A DNA stretch of 53,618 nucleotides from RGIG5299 sp045542315 (GCA_045542315.1 JAZQKU010000085.1:1-53618); one strand, 5' to 3'; counted from the first letter of the stretch, positions 1 to 9,262 are shown. Notes: generated by a model from the letters alone, not told the origin. Numbers and translations are program-made.

Positions 1-413
1 TGCGTCACTCACCTCACCCCTCGGGCAACTAACCGAGTGTGGACGCGCACCAAAAGAGGGGTAGATGCGAGCGAGGCAAGAGCCTTTGGTTTTGATTTAT
101 CTTGCCTTACGCATAAGAAATAGCAAAGGGAGCAAAGCGACATTTGCATTTCGCTTAAGCGTAAGACGGCTTGTGATTATTTTATTCTCGCGAGCATAGG
201 GGAGCCTTCCCCTTAAAAAGATTCTTTTCCCCCTTTTCTCATCTTTGAGAAAAGGCAAGCCTCCGCGGCTTGAGCGGGGAAAAGAGCCGAAAATCAAGCG
301 GGTGCGCACCCCACCCACCCCAAAAATCCGTGCAAACCGTTTGTATGCCCCGCGGCTTGAGCGGAAAGAAGTGCCTCGCGCGTAAGCGGAAAGAAATCCG
401 CTTCATTAAAGCA
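1..413. other. Gene-free left edge
   Basis: No credible gene is seen in about 410 bases; the short reading frames here lack ribosome-binding sites and homology that I recognise. The stretch carries a 14-bp direct repeat CGCGGCTTGAGCGG at 264-277 and 351-364 and several GCGTAAGCG/GCTTGAGCGG-like words. A weak resemblance to the 3' part of the tRNA-linked repeats further right (GGGAGCAAAGCGAC near 128-141) may be chance. It may be decayed intergenic repeat DNA. Confidence 0.4.
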
Positions 414-446
414 ATAAAAATCCCCGCTCCGTATGGGGGGGGGGAT
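414..446 (-). terminator. Rho-independent terminator of the minus-strand pair
   Basis: Read on the minus strand, ATCCCC (446-441) pairs with GGGGAT (425-420), the loop holds a C-run, and TTTTTATT follows. It lies about 15 bases beyond the stop of the 461-1645 gene, so it probably ends that transcript. The stem is only 6 bp with slippage possible in the ten-base G/C run. Confidence 0.6.
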
Positions 447-460
447 CCTTTATGTTAATA

Positions 461-1645
461 TTAAAACGCAAGCAATATCTGCCATGCGGCAAGTAAAAGA
501 CCGAGAACGGTAAGCACGGTAACGAGAGTGTTGTTGTGCTCGGAATATATTAGTGAAAGGTCACCCTCCAAAAGCTCAAGCAGGTATTTTACCTGATCGA
601 CGATAGGCGAAATATGCTGACTTTCAAGGAGTATTGCACTCAACTCACCTATTTCGGCTATCTCTGTGCGCTCAACCTTTTCCAGAACGAGAATTATCTT
701 GCGGCGGAACTCTCTCGTCATTCGTATTCTTTTGTAATAGGAAAAGGTTTTCTTGCTGAATTCGGTTTGGAAAATAAGTACCTCGTTAATAAGACCTTTA
801 AGCATCATAACAAACTCAACGGAGAAGAGAATGCCGTGGTTTACGGTAAGCGGACATTCACCCATAAAGAAGTAGGGATCGGCCCCGCCGTAGATATCGC
901 CGCCAAACTGTGTCTGACGGTCAAGATAGTCGCTTCTCTTGGGGGAGTCGAGAAGATTCAGAAAGAGGAAGGATTTGCCGCCGGCGTATATTCTCATAAA
1001 GTTGCGGCTGCCCCAGAATGCCGAAAGACGCTCCTTTACAAGCTCCTTCGGAACGAAAGCATAGCCCTCGTCGCCGGTGAGAAAGCCGTACATTCTGTTG
1101 GATTCCTTTTCCTCTATCTCATCGAGGTCGGTGTAGTCGCCGAATTTGGTTATCTCACAAAGATAGCTTTTTTCGCTCGGAACGGTGGAGAGATTGAGCT
1201 TTGAAGCAATAATGCTCGCAAGATCGTTACAGGAAAATTCGCCGTCCTTGAAATAAAGCTTTTTTGCCACGCCCGATTGCTTTATCGCAATAAGCTGATC
1301 GGTGGTGCGGTCCTTTACGGAGTAGTGAAAGGAAAGACTTGCCATATTGCTCTCCTCGAAATAGGTAAGCATTACGCACCAGCCGTGAAGGCCGCTTCTT
1401 TCGAGGTCGATATCAAGCTCGGTGAGGAAAAAACGCTTGACGGCGTAGGTCTGGCTACCGCCCTTTAAAAAGCGCTCCGCGGTCTGCATATCGACTAAAT
1501 AGGGGTGCTCCTGCTTCTCGTTAAGAGCATAGCCGAGGGCATCGGGCCAATTTTTCTTAACTAAAGCAATGTAATCCTCAACCGAGGAATAAGGAGTGGT
1601 GTAGAAGAAGGAATGAGAAATATTTGCGTTAAAAACGTCTTTCAT
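461..1645 (-). CDS. Unknown protein with C-terminal membrane helix
   Basis: A protein of 394 residues that I do not recognise. The ATG at 1645 (MKDVFNAN) is preferred over the ATG at 1663 because AAAGGAG lies 7 bases upstream of it. The body is soluble and mixed alpha/beta, with a long helical stretch near residues 300-365 rich in charged and hydrophobic residues. The protein ends in one hydrophobic helix (about 372-394) right at the C-terminus. A long soluble region plus a terminal helix recalls tail-anchored or CorA-like layouts, but I see no GMN motif, so that is only a loose comparison. It follows the heavy-metal exporter-like gene by 42 bases on the same strand and probably shares its transcript. 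Confidence 0.7.
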   Translation of the reverse strand: MKDVFNANISHSFFYTTPYSSVEDYIALVKKNWPDALGYALNEKQEHPYLVDMQTAERFLKGGSQTYAVKRFFLTELDIDLERSGLHGWCVMLTYFEESNMASLSFHYSVKDRTTDQLIAIKQSGVAKKLYFKDGEFSCNDLASIIASKLNLSTVPSEKSYLCEITKFGDYTDLDEIEEKESNRMYGFLTGDEGYAFVPKELVKERLSAFWGSRNFMRIYAGGKSFLFLNLLDSPKRSDYLDRQTQFGGDIYGGADPYFFMGECPLTVNHGILFSVEFVMMLKGLINEVLIFQTEFSKKTFSYYKRIRMTREFRRKIILVLEKVERTEIAEIGELSAILLESQHISPIVDQVKYLLELLEGDLSLIYSEHNNTLVTVLTVLGLLLAAWQILLAF

Positions 1646-1687
1646 TTCTTCGTCTCCTTTCATAAGATGTAATATAATGAGATTAAA

Positions 1688-2632
1688 TTAAATCAAAAAT
1701 GAGAGCCCGTAAACCGCATAGCCGACGGCGGCACCCGAAAGGAAAAGGAAAAGAGCTATAAGCAGGTTTTCACGCGGACGCTTGTTTGATTTGAAAAGCA
1801 CGAAAAGCCCCACACCCGCGCCCGAGGAAAGTCCCGCCGCGACGGCGGCAAATGAAAGGACACCGTCGAGGTAAAGCTCTGTGAGAGCCACCGAAACGGC
1901 GCAGTTGGGAATAAGACCGAAAAGCGAGGCAAAAAGGGGAGAAAGTGCGGAATATTTAGTTAAAAACGCCGAAATTTCCTCTTTTCCGAAGAAATGCATA
2001 ACGCCTGAAAACAGGAAATTCAAGGCAAAAATAAACAAAATTATTTTGAGCGTGTGCTTTACCGCGGGAAGCAAAATGCCGTGAAAAAAGCCTTTTTCGT
2101 GCCCCTCGTGATGACAGCCGCACTCGCCGTGACGGTTGCCGCAGTCTGCCTCCTCGGAGCATTTTTCGGCGTTGTGATAATGCTCGCATTTGCCGTCGTG
2201 AAAGCTCTTTTTTGCTTTTATTTTTCTTAAAACGAGGTCGAAAACAGCGCCCGTAAGAAATGCGGAAACAAATTTGACAACGAGCAAAAGGGCTATTGAA
2301 GCCGCAACCGACGGACCTCTTGAAAGGTTTGAAAAAAGCACGGGAAGTGCCTCGTCGCCTGTGGCAATAAAGACGGCAAAAAGAGTGCCCGCCGTGATAA
2401 ATCGGTGGGAATAAAGCTCGGCGGCAATTCCCGAAAAGCCGCATTGCGGAATAAGACCGAAAAGGGCGCCCCAGAAGGAGGAAAGGGAATTTTTACGGGA
2501 AAGCCTCGTTAAAAAGGCGCTCTGACGGTATTTTTCAAGATATTCAATTAAAAAATAGACGAGGAAAAGCGGCAATATAAGGCTTGCCGTGTCGATTGCT
2601 GCGTGATGGATTATTTCGAGAAATTTTGGCAT
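1688..2632 (-). CDS. Putative 10-helix heavy-metal exporter (ArsP_2-like)
   Basis: Integral membrane protein of 314 residues. The ATG at 2632 is chosen because AAAGGAGG sits 8 bases upstream; the ATG at 2662 has no such site. The two halves look like an internal duplication: FGLIPQCGFSGIAAELY in the first matches FGLIPNCAVSVALTELY in the second, each with a conserved Cys after IP. Between them lies a soluble loop of about 40 residues (near 155-190) packed with His and Cys, a likely metal-binding segment. The family is annotated as arsenic efflux or putative manganese transporter; the substrate here is not known. The direction of transport is inferred from the family name only. It is first in a two-gene minus-strand unit and diverges from serC. 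Confidence 0.75.
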   Translation of the reverse strand: MPKFLEIIHHAAIDTASLILPLFLVYFLIEYLEKYRQSAFLTRLSRKNSLSSFWGALFGLIPQCGFSGIAAELYSHRFITAGTLFAVFIATGDEALPVLFSNLSRGPSVAASIALLLVVKFVSAFLTGAVFDLVLRKIKAKKSFHDGKCEHYHNAEKCSEEADCGNRHGECGCHHEGHEKGFFHGILLPAVKHTLKIILFIFALNFLFSGVMHFFGKEEISAFLTKYSALSPLFASLFGLIPNCAVSVALTELYLDGVLSFAAVAAGLSSGAGVGLFVLFKSNKRPRENLLIALFLFLSGAAVGYAVYGLSFLI

Positions 2633-2689
2633 TTTTGCCGCCTCCTTTAAAAAAAATAACATTAAAAAGATGATTTTGGTAATTTTTAC

Positions 2690-2718
2690 TTGACCTTAAG
2701 CCGCGTTTGGTGTAAAAT
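2690..2718 (+). promoter_or_regulatory. Sigma-A promoter of serC-serA
   Basis: TTGACC (2690-2695), a 17-base spacer and TAAAAT (2713-2718). Transcription would begin near 2725, about 50 bases before the serC start. No T-box or riboswitch fits into so short a leader. Confidence 0.7.
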
Positions 2719-2742
2719 ATAAAAAATAAAACGATTATTAAT

Positions 2743-2771
2743 ATTATAACAATAAATTTAGGAGTTGTAAA
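2743..2771 (-). promoter_or_regulatory. Divergent promoter toward the metal-exporter gene
   Basis: On the minus strand, TTTACA (2771-2766) and TATAAT (2748-2743) are 17 bases apart, with TG one base before the -10 (extended -10). It overlaps the serC ribosome-binding site and would give a leader of about 105 nt before the ATG at 2632. I see no yybP-ykoY-like manganese riboswitch in that leader by eye. Confidence 0.5.
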
Positions 2772-2772
2772 G

Positions 2773-3858
2773 ATGAGAAAGGTATATAATTTTTCGGCAG
2801 GACCCTCTATGCTTCCCGAGAAGGTTCTTTTAAGAGCTGCTTCCGAGATGACCGACTATAACGGCACCGGCGAATCGGTTATGGAGATGAGCCATCGCTC
2901 CGCAGAATACGATGCAATCATAAAGGAATGCGAGGCACTTCTTCGCGAGGTAATGAGCATTCCCGATAATTATAAGGTCCTCTTCATTCAGGGCGGCGCT
3001 TCCGCACAGTTTTCAATGGTCGCAATGAACCTTATGAAAAACAAGAAGGCGGACTATATCGTTTCCGGTCAGTTCTCAAACAAGGCCTACAAAGAAGGTC
3101 AGCTTTTCGGCGAATGCACCGCTATCGCTTCATCGAAGGATAAGAATTTTGCCGGCGTTCCCGTTGTAACGAAGGAGATGATCTCAAAAGACGCAGACTA
3201 TCTCCACATCTGCTTCAATAACACCATCTACGGCACCAAATATCCCTATATCCCCGAGACCGGTGACGTTCCCCTCGTTGCGGATATGTCTTCCTGCATT
3301 CTCTCAGAGCCCGTTGACGTTTCAAAATTCGGTCTAATCTATGCGGGTGTTCAGAAGAATATGGGACCTGCGGGTATGGCTGTTGCTATAATCCGTGAGG
3401 ATCTTTTGGAGGTTAAAAACGATTTCGTTATTCCCACCATGTATAAGTATTCCACCTATGCGGAAAACGATTCGATGTATAATACTCCTCCCACCTACTG
3501 CATCTATATCGTCAAGCTCGTGCTCGAGTGGATAAAGAACGATATGGGCGGTCTTGCAAAGATGAAGGAGCACAACGAGAAGAAGGCAGCGATCCTTTAC
3601 GATTATCTCGATAATTCCAAGCTCTTCAAGGCACCTGCCGAGAAGGAAAGCCGTTCCCTTATGAACGTAACCTTCGTAACCGGCAACGAGGACCTTGATA
3701 AGAAGTTCTGCAAGGAGGCTGCCGCTGCGGGCTTCCTTAACATCAAGGGTCACCGCTCGGTTGGCGGTATGAGAGCCTCCATTTACAACGCAATGCCCAT
3801 CGAGGGTGTTGTAAAGCTCGTTGAATTTATGAGCGAGTTTGAAAAAGCAAACGGTTAA
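2773..3858 (+). CDS. serC: Phosphoserine aminotransferase
   Basis: Cytosolic PLP enzyme that converts 3-phosphohydroxypyruvate plus glutamate to O-phosphoserine and 2-oxoglutarate, the second step of serine synthesis. At 361 residues it has the normal SerC length. It opens with the family signature YNFSAGPSMLP, and the PLP lysine is K195 in YAGVQKNMGPAG. AGGAG lies 8 bases before the ATG. The next gene, 15 bases downstream, is the 3-phosphoglycerate dehydrogenase of the same pathway, so the pair forms a serine operon with its own promoter and terminator. No serB phosphatase is present in the window. Confidence 0.96.
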   Translation: MRKVYNFSAGPSMLPEKVLLRAASEMTDYNGTGESVMEMSHRSAEYDAIIKECEALLREVMSIPDNYKVLFIQGGASAQFSMVAMNLMKNKKADYIVSGQFSNKAYKEGQLFGECTAIASSKDKNFAGVPVVTKEMISKDADYLHICFNNTIYGTKYPYIPETGDVPLVADMSSCILSEPVDVSKFGLIYAGVQKNMGPAGMAVAIIREDLLEVKNDFVIPTMYKYSTYAENDSMYNTPPTYCIYIVKLVLEWIKNDMGGLAKMKEHNEKKAAILYDYLDNSKLFKAPAEKESRSLMNVTFVTGNEDLDKKFCKEAAAAGFLNIKGHRSVGGMRASIYNAMPIEGVVKLVEFMSEFEKANG

Positions 3859-3873
3859 AAAGGAGTTTTCCAG

Positions 3874-5052
3874 ATGTATAACATTAAAACCATGAACAAG
3901 ATCGCAAAGATCGGTCTTGATAACTTCACGGCAGATTTCGCGGTAAGCGACAGCTGCGAGAATCCCGACGGAATTCTCGTCCGCTCGGCTTCTCTTCACG
4001 AAATGCCCATAAACGACAATCTTCTTGCGGTAGCGCGTGCGGGCGCGGGCACCAACAACATTCCCTCCGACGTTATGGGCGATAAGGGCGTTGTTGTTTT
4101 CAACACTCCCGGCGCAAATGCAAACGCCGTTAAGGAGCTTGTGCTTTGCGGCATTTTGCTTGCTTCGCGTGACGTTGTGGGCGGTATAAACTGGGTAAAG
4201 GAAAACGCCGCCGATCCCGATATTGCAAAGGCGGTTGAGAAGAATAAGTCGCAGTTTGCGGGTAACGAGATAAAGGGAAAGACCCTCGGCGTTATAGGTC
4301 TCGGTGCGATCGGCGGACCTCTTGCAAACGCAGCACGCCATCTCGGCATGACCGTTTACGGCTTTGACCCCTATCTTTCGGTTGAGGCCGCATGGAATCT
4401 TTCAAGAGATATCATTCACGCAAAATCCAAGGAAGAAATATACGAAAAATGCGATTTCATCTCGGTCCACGTTCCGCTTATCGCAAGCGACGATCCCGCA
4501 AAGAATACCAAGGGTATGATCGGCGAAAAAGAGCTTGCAACGATGAAGGACGGAGTTGTTATCCTCAACTTTGCGCGTGACGCTCTTATCGACGACGCTG
4601 CTATGGAAGCGGCTTTGAATTCGGGTAAGGTAAAGCGTTACGTTACCGATTTCCCCAATCCCGCATCTGCAAATATGAAAAACGTTATTGCTATCCCCCA
4701 TCTCGGCGCATCTACCGAGGAGAGTGAGGATAACTGTGCGGTTATGGCAGTACAAGAGCTTTCCGACTATATTTTAAACGGAAACATCAGAAACTCTGTA
4801 AACTTCCCCAACGCTGAAATGGCGCGCTCTGGAAAGGTGAGAGTTTGCCTTATTCATAAGAATATTCCCAACGTATTGGCGCAGATATCGGGCGTTATGG
4901 GTGAAGCGGGCGCAAACATCGAGAATATGATAAACAAGAGCAAAAAGGAAAACGCCTATACCATTATGGACGCAACCGATGAGCTTCCCGAGGGAGCTTA
5001 CGAAAAGCTTATGGCTATCGAGGGCGTTATCAGAGTAAGAATTATCCATTAA
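3874..5052 (+). CDS. serA: D-3-phosphoglycerate dehydrogenase with ACT domain
   Basis: NAD-dependent oxidation of 3-phosphoglycerate, the committed step of serine synthesis. The 392 residues carry a D-isomer 2-hydroxyacid dehydrogenase fold: Rossmann motif GLGAIGGPLANAARHLG near residues 137-155, the catalytic Arg in ILNFARDALID, and the catalytic His in PHLGASTEES. A C-terminal ACT domain (about 320-392, from KVRVCLIHKNIPNVLAQISG) suggests amino-acid feedback control, probably by serine. It belongs to the short SerA type, with the ACT domain but no intervening domain. AAAGGAG precedes the ATG. A strong terminator follows the stop directly. Confidence 0.95.
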   Translation: MYNIKTMNKIAKIGLDNFTADFAVSDSCENPDGILVRSASLHEMPINDNLLAVARAGAGTNNIPSDVMGDKGVVVFNTPGANANAVKELVLCGILLASRDVVGGINWVKENAADPDIAKAVEKNKSQFAGNEIKGKTLGVIGLGAIGGPLANAARHLGMTVYGFDPYLSVEAAWNLSRDIIHAKSKEEIYEKCDFISVHVPLIASDDPAKNTKGMIGEKELATMKDGVVILNFARDALIDDAAMEAALNSGKVKRYVTDFPNPASANMKNVIAIPHLGASTEESEDNCAVMAVQELSDYILNGNIRNSVNFPNAEMARSGKVRVCLIHKNIPNVLAQISGVMGEAGANIENMINKSKKENAYTIMDATDELPEGAYEKLMAIEGVIRVRIIH

Positions 5053-5061
5053 ATGTAAGCC

Positions 5062-5096
5062 AAAAAGCCGTCTGCAAAAGAAGCAGACGGCTTTTT
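5062..5096 (+). terminator. Terminator of serC-serA
   Basis: AAAAGCCGTCTGC pairs with GCAGACGGCTTTT around the loop AAAAGAA, and the 3' arm runs into five Ts. A classic Rho-independent terminator beginning 9 bases after the serA stop. Confidence 0.92.
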
Positions 5097-5149
5097 ACTG
5101 TTAAATAACTGAAAATTACCTTTAAAATGTAAAAAAATATAAGAAAGAC

Positions 5150-5179
5150 TTGCAAAAGGGTGGCATAAAGAGATATAAT
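5150..5179 (+). promoter_or_regulatory. Promoter of the 5220 gene and the penicillin-binding protein
   Basis: TTGCAA (5150-5155), an 18-base spacer and TATAAT (5174-5179), about 40 bases before the ATG at 5220. Confidence 0.65.
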
Positions 5180-5219
5180 ATAATATCGAGCAGAACTATT
5201 TTTAAAACGGAGAAATAAA

Positions 5220-6158
5220 ATGAGCAGAAAAGAACCTTTTTCTTACGCAAGAAACTTGAAGATATTTATTATAGTGCTTTGCTGTCTTCCCATTGTGGGT
5301 ATCGCAATGATGATATTCTTGCCCACACCGCCAAACGGTGTTGCGGTAACGATTGCCCCCGTAGAGGAAAATTCCACCGTGGATTTCGCTCCGCTTTTTG
5401 ATGAGCTTGATAATCCTACGGGCGAATACAGCGAAGAGGTCCACAGAGCGATGATAGAGCTTACGGGCGATATCAAAAAGACCTATTCCATTTCCCCCGC
5501 GGTAATCGCAACGGGCGATAAGGTGCTTTTTGTAAATCCCTTCACAAACGGCGTTGAAAATAATATCGGCGTTGAGCTTTTCGTTTTTGAATACTCATTT
5601 TCCCACTATGACGAGGAGGATTTTGCCGATATGATCGATCTTTCTGTTCTTCCTGCCTGTGGCGAAAACGAGCATTACGGTCTTATGAGCGTTTCGGTTG
5701 AGTATAGCGCAAGATACCTTTTTAATTATAACTATCTTGAATGCACTGTTTCGGATTTTACCGGCACCGAAAAGCTCGTTGATATCAACAGAATTGAAAT
5801 AGACCTTACGGAGGACAGCCTTACCGACCGCCTCGTAAACACCGTCCGCGCCGACGCGGGCTTTGTTACGCTTCAGTCATATACCCCCTTTGCCGCCTCC
5901 GATATTGAGATAATTTCGAGAATAGTCCCCGGCGGCTTCGGAAATATAACCGAGATAGGACTTGGAAAGAGCGCGACCTCCGATAACGCCGAAAAGGGCG
6001 CCTATTTAAGAATTAACACCGCGGGGAAAATCGCCGATTTCGACGGCGTTGCCTTCAATATTTACAATATTGAAAAAGACCGTTTTGAAGAGGAAATTAC
6101 TTATCCTTCCTTCAAAATCGATATGAAGATATATTTTACCAACATTGAAAGCAAATAA
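5220..6158 (+). CDS. Unknown membrane-anchored extracytoplasmic protein
   Basis: 312 residues; family not recognised. A short basic N-terminus (MSRKEPFSYARNLK) is followed by one hydrophobic helix (about 15-34) without a lipobox or clear signal-peptidase site, so the remaining ~275 acidic, beta-rich residues probably sit outside the membrane as a single-pass protein. There are only two cysteines beyond the helix and no catalytic motif is visible. It is 14 bases upstream of a class A penicillin-binding protein and shares its promoter, which makes a role at the cell envelope plausible. A consensus promoter lies just upstream. Confidence 0.7.
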   Translation: MSRKEPFSYARNLKIFIIVLCCLPIVGIAMMIFLPTPPNGVAVTIAPVEENSTVDFAPLFDELDNPTGEYSEEVHRAMIELTGDIKKTYSISPAVIATGDKVLFVNPFTNGVENNIGVELFVFEYSFSHYDEEDFADMIDLSVLPACGENEHYGLMSVSVEYSARYLFNYNYLECTVSDFTGTEKLVDINRIEIDLTEDSLTDRLVNTVRADAGFVTLQSYTPFAASDIEIISRIVPGGFGNITEIGLGKSATSDNAEKGAYLRINTAGKIADFDGVAFNIYNIEKDRFEEEITYPSFKIDMKIYFTNIESK

Positions 6159-6172
6159 TAGGAGGAATATGA

Positions 6173-9100
6173 ATGGCTCCTGAAAAGAAAAACAAGATCT
6201 CGTCCGCTTCAAAGAAGCAGTCGGGGATGAGAAAAAATCTTATAAAGGGAAAAAAGGAAAAGATAACCGCGCCCGAATATAACAAAAAGGGCGAGGCGGT
6301 AATGCCGAAAACCAAGGGACAAAAAGTCCTTGGCTTTCTGGTGCGTCTTGCAATAGGAGTTACCGCGTTTGGCCTGGCTATGGCGGTGATGGGCGGCGTT
6401 TGCTTCTTCCATATTCTCAATAACTATGAGAATATAGATATTGCAAACACCTTCAAGACCCTTAATATGAAGGCGACCACCTATATCTACGCCTACGACA
6501 GCGAGCTTAACACCTACGTTGAGCTTGAGTCGCTCTTCGTAAGTGAGGACCGTCAGTGGATAAGCTTTGACGATATTCCCGAATATTTCAAGCAGGCCAC
6601 TATTGCGGTAGAGGACGAGCGCATTTACGAGCATAAGGGCGTTGACTGGCCCCGCTTTATTTTGGCAACGGCAAACAGCTTTTTGCATTTCAGAAGCCGA
6701 TTCGGCGCGTCAACCATAACGATGCAGCTCGTTAAAAACGTCACCGGCGCCGACGATGCAACCGCCATAAGAAAGGTAAAAGAGGTATTTAACGCCACCT
6801 ATATCGAAAAGATATACGAAAAGGACGATATCCTCGAGCTTTATCTGAACTATATCAACTACGGCGGACAGATCCAGGGTATTCTGTCTGCATCGAGATT
6901 CTATTTCGGCAAGGACCCCTCACAGCTTTCGCTTATTGAGGTTGCAAGTATAGTAGGTATTACCAATAACCCCGGTATGTATAATCCCTATTACTCCTCA
7001 AACAGAGAGGCAAACCTCGACAGAGCAAAGCTCATAGTAGGTCTTATGCGTGATCAGGAGATGATCTCCGAGGAGGAGTATAACGAGGCTATGGCTGTAA
7101 CCGAGCTTTCGTTTGCCTTCGGAGGCTCCGGGGAAAGCGAAAAGAAGCAGGCACAGTCTTATTACGTTGACACCGTTATAAACGTTGTTATAAGCGACCT
7201 TATGAAAACCTACGGCGTATCAAGCGATATAGCTACGAAGATGCTTTATCAGGGCGGCTACAAGGTTTATATTCCCATGGATATAACCGTTCAGAATATT
7301 ATGGACGGATATTACGAGAACCGTGAAAATTTCCCCAAAAATACCGTAACCGATAAAACTACGGGCGAGATAGAATATCTCGAAAGCGCCATGATCATTA
7401 TGAACTATAAAAACGGCGACGTTTTGGGAATCGTGGGCGGCATAGGCGAAAAGGAATTCGCAAGAGGCTTTAACCGTGCCACCTCGGCATTCCGTCAGGT
7501 AGGCTCCGTAATAAAGCCCATCGGTGTTTTTGCTCCCGCAATAGAATATAACGTTGCGGACGGAAACAGCGCTCTTTTGGACGTACCCAACGACGAAAAG
7601 GGTGATTGGCCCGTAAACTACACCGACTATTACAGAGGTCTTATGCCTCTTCGCAGAGCGCTGGCATATTCTCTTAACGGCCCCACCGTTGATCTTGCGA
7701 CTCAGCTCGGACCGCAGAATTCTTATAATTTTCTCGTTGAAAAATGCGGAATCAAGAACCTTGTGGGCACGGGCGTTGCAAACGACGTCTCTCTTTCTCT
7801 TTCACTCGGAGGCGTTACAAACGGCCTTACCGTTACCGAAATATGCGCGGCATACCAGATATTCCCCAACAACGGTGTTTACAACGAGCCGAGATTCTAT
7901 ACCAAGATAGTTGACGGTCTCGGAAACGTTATTTTGGAAAACGGCGTAAAGTCGAAGGTAGCCATTTCAGAGCAGACTGCGTTTATAATGCGAGACCTTC
8001 TTTACGAAAACGTTTACGATGGCTACGCCTCGTCGGCAAGATTCTCGACCTCTGCAGGCAAGAAGATAACTGCTTACGGTAAAACCGGCACCTCTGCGGC
8101 AAACCACGATTTCTGGTTCAGCGGCTTCACAAGCGAATATCTCGGCGCGGTTTGGATAGGCTTTGACAGCAATGCGGCAATAAGCACCGGTGAATCCGCT
8201 CTTTCCGCAGCGCTCTGGTCGAAGGTAATGCGCTCTATCTATGATGCGAAGGGCCTTTCGGACGGAGAATTCGACAGACCCACCGGTGTAACGGAGGTTG
8301 AATACTGCAAATACAGCGGCAAGCTTGCCACCGATATCTGCAAGCTCGATCCCAGAAATACCACTGCGGATCCCGTTGTAAAGAAGAGCTGGGTCAAAAA
8401 CGAGAATATCCCCGAGGATACCTGCGACGTTCACCATGCAATGTATATCTGCGAGGATTCGGGTAAGCTTGCTCACGACAACTGTTCAAACGGCAAGGTT
8501 TACGCAATAGCATTCCTCGATATTTACAGAGACTATATCAGAACCGACCTCTATATTGAGGACGCACAGTACGTTTACCCCAAGATCGCAAAGAGCCAGA
8601 CTCTCCCCTTATACGTATCCGACAGACTTCCCGCATATATGACTCTCTATGCCGCAAATCTTCCCGGTTGGGAAATATATATGGGAATGCCGAACGATAA
8701 CTATACGCCCCCCGAATTGAGAGAGGATTACGACAAGAACGATCCGAAAAACGAAAGCTTCGTTCCTCCGCTCGATGCGGAAGGCAATCCCATACCCTTT
8801 GCCGTGGTTCACAACCCCGGACAGGCTATGAGCAAGGTTGCAACGGCGAAAATTCATAACGCGATCTGTCAGGCTCATACTCCGGGCGAGGTGGCTTATC
8901 TCCACCCGTGGAACTTCTCCGGTGTTTTGGTAACAACTCCCACTCATGAGCCGGACCCCGAGCCGGAGCCCGATCCTGAAGATCCGAATAATCCCGAGGA
9001 ACCCGTGGATCCCGATAATCCGTCGGACGTTCCCTCGGATACATCGTCCGATATTCCTTCGGACACTTCCTCCGATAATTCCGAAACAAGCTCCGATCTT

Positions 9101-9244
9101 CCCGAAAACACCTCCTCCGAGGCAGAGGGCGGCGAGGAACGCAGTGAAAGCTCCGGCGAGGGCACTGTAAGCGAGCAAAGCGAAAGCAGTGAGACAGCTT
9201 CGTCTTCGACCGACGGCGGCGAGGGGAATTCAACCGAGGTTTAA
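6173..9244 (+). CDS. Class A penicillin-binding protein (PBP1A-type)
   Basis: Bifunctional peptidoglycan synthase of 1023 residues. A basic cytoplasmic tail (1-50) and a membrane helix (about 53-82) come first. The GT51 glycosyltransferase follows, with catalytic Glu147 in AVEDERIYEHKG, GASTITMQ near 178-185, and RKVKEVFNA and LNYINYGG further on. The transpeptidase has SVIK at 445-448 (active Ser445), SLN at 500-502 and KTGT at 637-640. After about residue 920 a low-complexity tail changes from Pro/Glu/Asp repeats to Ser/Asp/Thr-rich sequence with recurring SSDxxSD words, probably a flexible wall-spanning segment. AGGAGG lies 7 bases before the ATG. The tail and the overall length exceed those of a minimal PBP1A. 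Confidence 0.93.
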   Translation: MAPEKKNKISSASKKQSGMRKNLIKGKKEKITAPEYNKKGEAVMPKTKGQKVLGFLVRLAIGVTAFGLAMAVMGGVCFFHILNNYENIDIANTFKTLNMKATTYIYAYDSELNTYVELESLFVSEDRQWISFDDIPEYFKQATIAVEDERIYEHKGVDWPRFILATANSFLHFRSRFGASTITMQLVKNVTGADDATAIRKVKEVFNATYIEKIYEKDDILELYLNYINYGGQIQGILSASRFYFGKDPSQLSLIEVASIVGITNNPGMYNPYYSSNREANLDRAKLIVGLMRDQEMISEEEYNEAMAVTELSFAFGGSGESEKKQAQSYYVDTVINVVISDLMKTYGVSSDIATKMLYQGGYKVYIPMDITVQNIMDGYYENRENFPKNTVTDKTTGEIEYLESAMIIMNYKNGDVLGIVGGIGEKEFARGFNRATSAFRQVGSVIKPIGVFAPAIEYNVADGNSALLDVPNDEKGDWPVNYTDYYRGLMPLRRALAYSLNGPTVDLATQLGPQNSYNFLVEKCGIKNLVGTGVANDVSLSLSLGGVTNGLTVTEICAAYQIFPNNGVYNEPRFYTKIVDGLGNVILENGVKSKVAISEQTAFIMRDLLYENVYDGYASSARFSTSAGKKITAYGKTGTSAANHDFWFSGFTSEYLGAVWIGFDSNAAISTGESALSAALWSKVMRSIYDAKGLSDGEFDRPTGVTEVEYCKYSGKLATDICKLDPRNTTADPVVKKSWVKNENIPEDTCDVHHAMYICEDSGKLAHDNCSNGKVYAIAFLDIYRDYIRTDLYIEDAQYVYPKIAKSQTLPLYVSDRLPAYMTLYAANLPGWEIYMGMPNDNYTPPELREDYDKNDPKNESFVPPLDAEGNPIPFAVVHNPGQAMSKVATAKIHNAICQAHTPGEVAYLHPWNFSGVLVTTPTHEPDPEPEPDPEDPNNPEEPVDPDNPSDVPSDTSSDIPSDTSSDNSETSSDLPENTSSEAEGGEERSESSGEGTVSEQSESSETASSSTDGGEGNSTEV

Positions 9245-9262
9245 AAATTAACAAAATTAAGG

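Noticed and set aside
614..1204. 196-codon plus-strand frame
   Set aside because: Opposite the minus-strand gene 461-1645, which has the ribosome-binding site, terminator and membrane helix; the plus frame has none of these.
2633..2742. yybP-ykoY manganese riboswitch upstream of the metal exporter
   Set aside because: The ~105-nt leader is A/T-rich and I cannot find the conserved riboswitch core by eye.
3334..4341. 335-codon minus-strand frame opposite serC-serA
   Set aside because: Lies entirely opposite two certain genes and has the composition of an antisense shadow; no ribosome-binding site.
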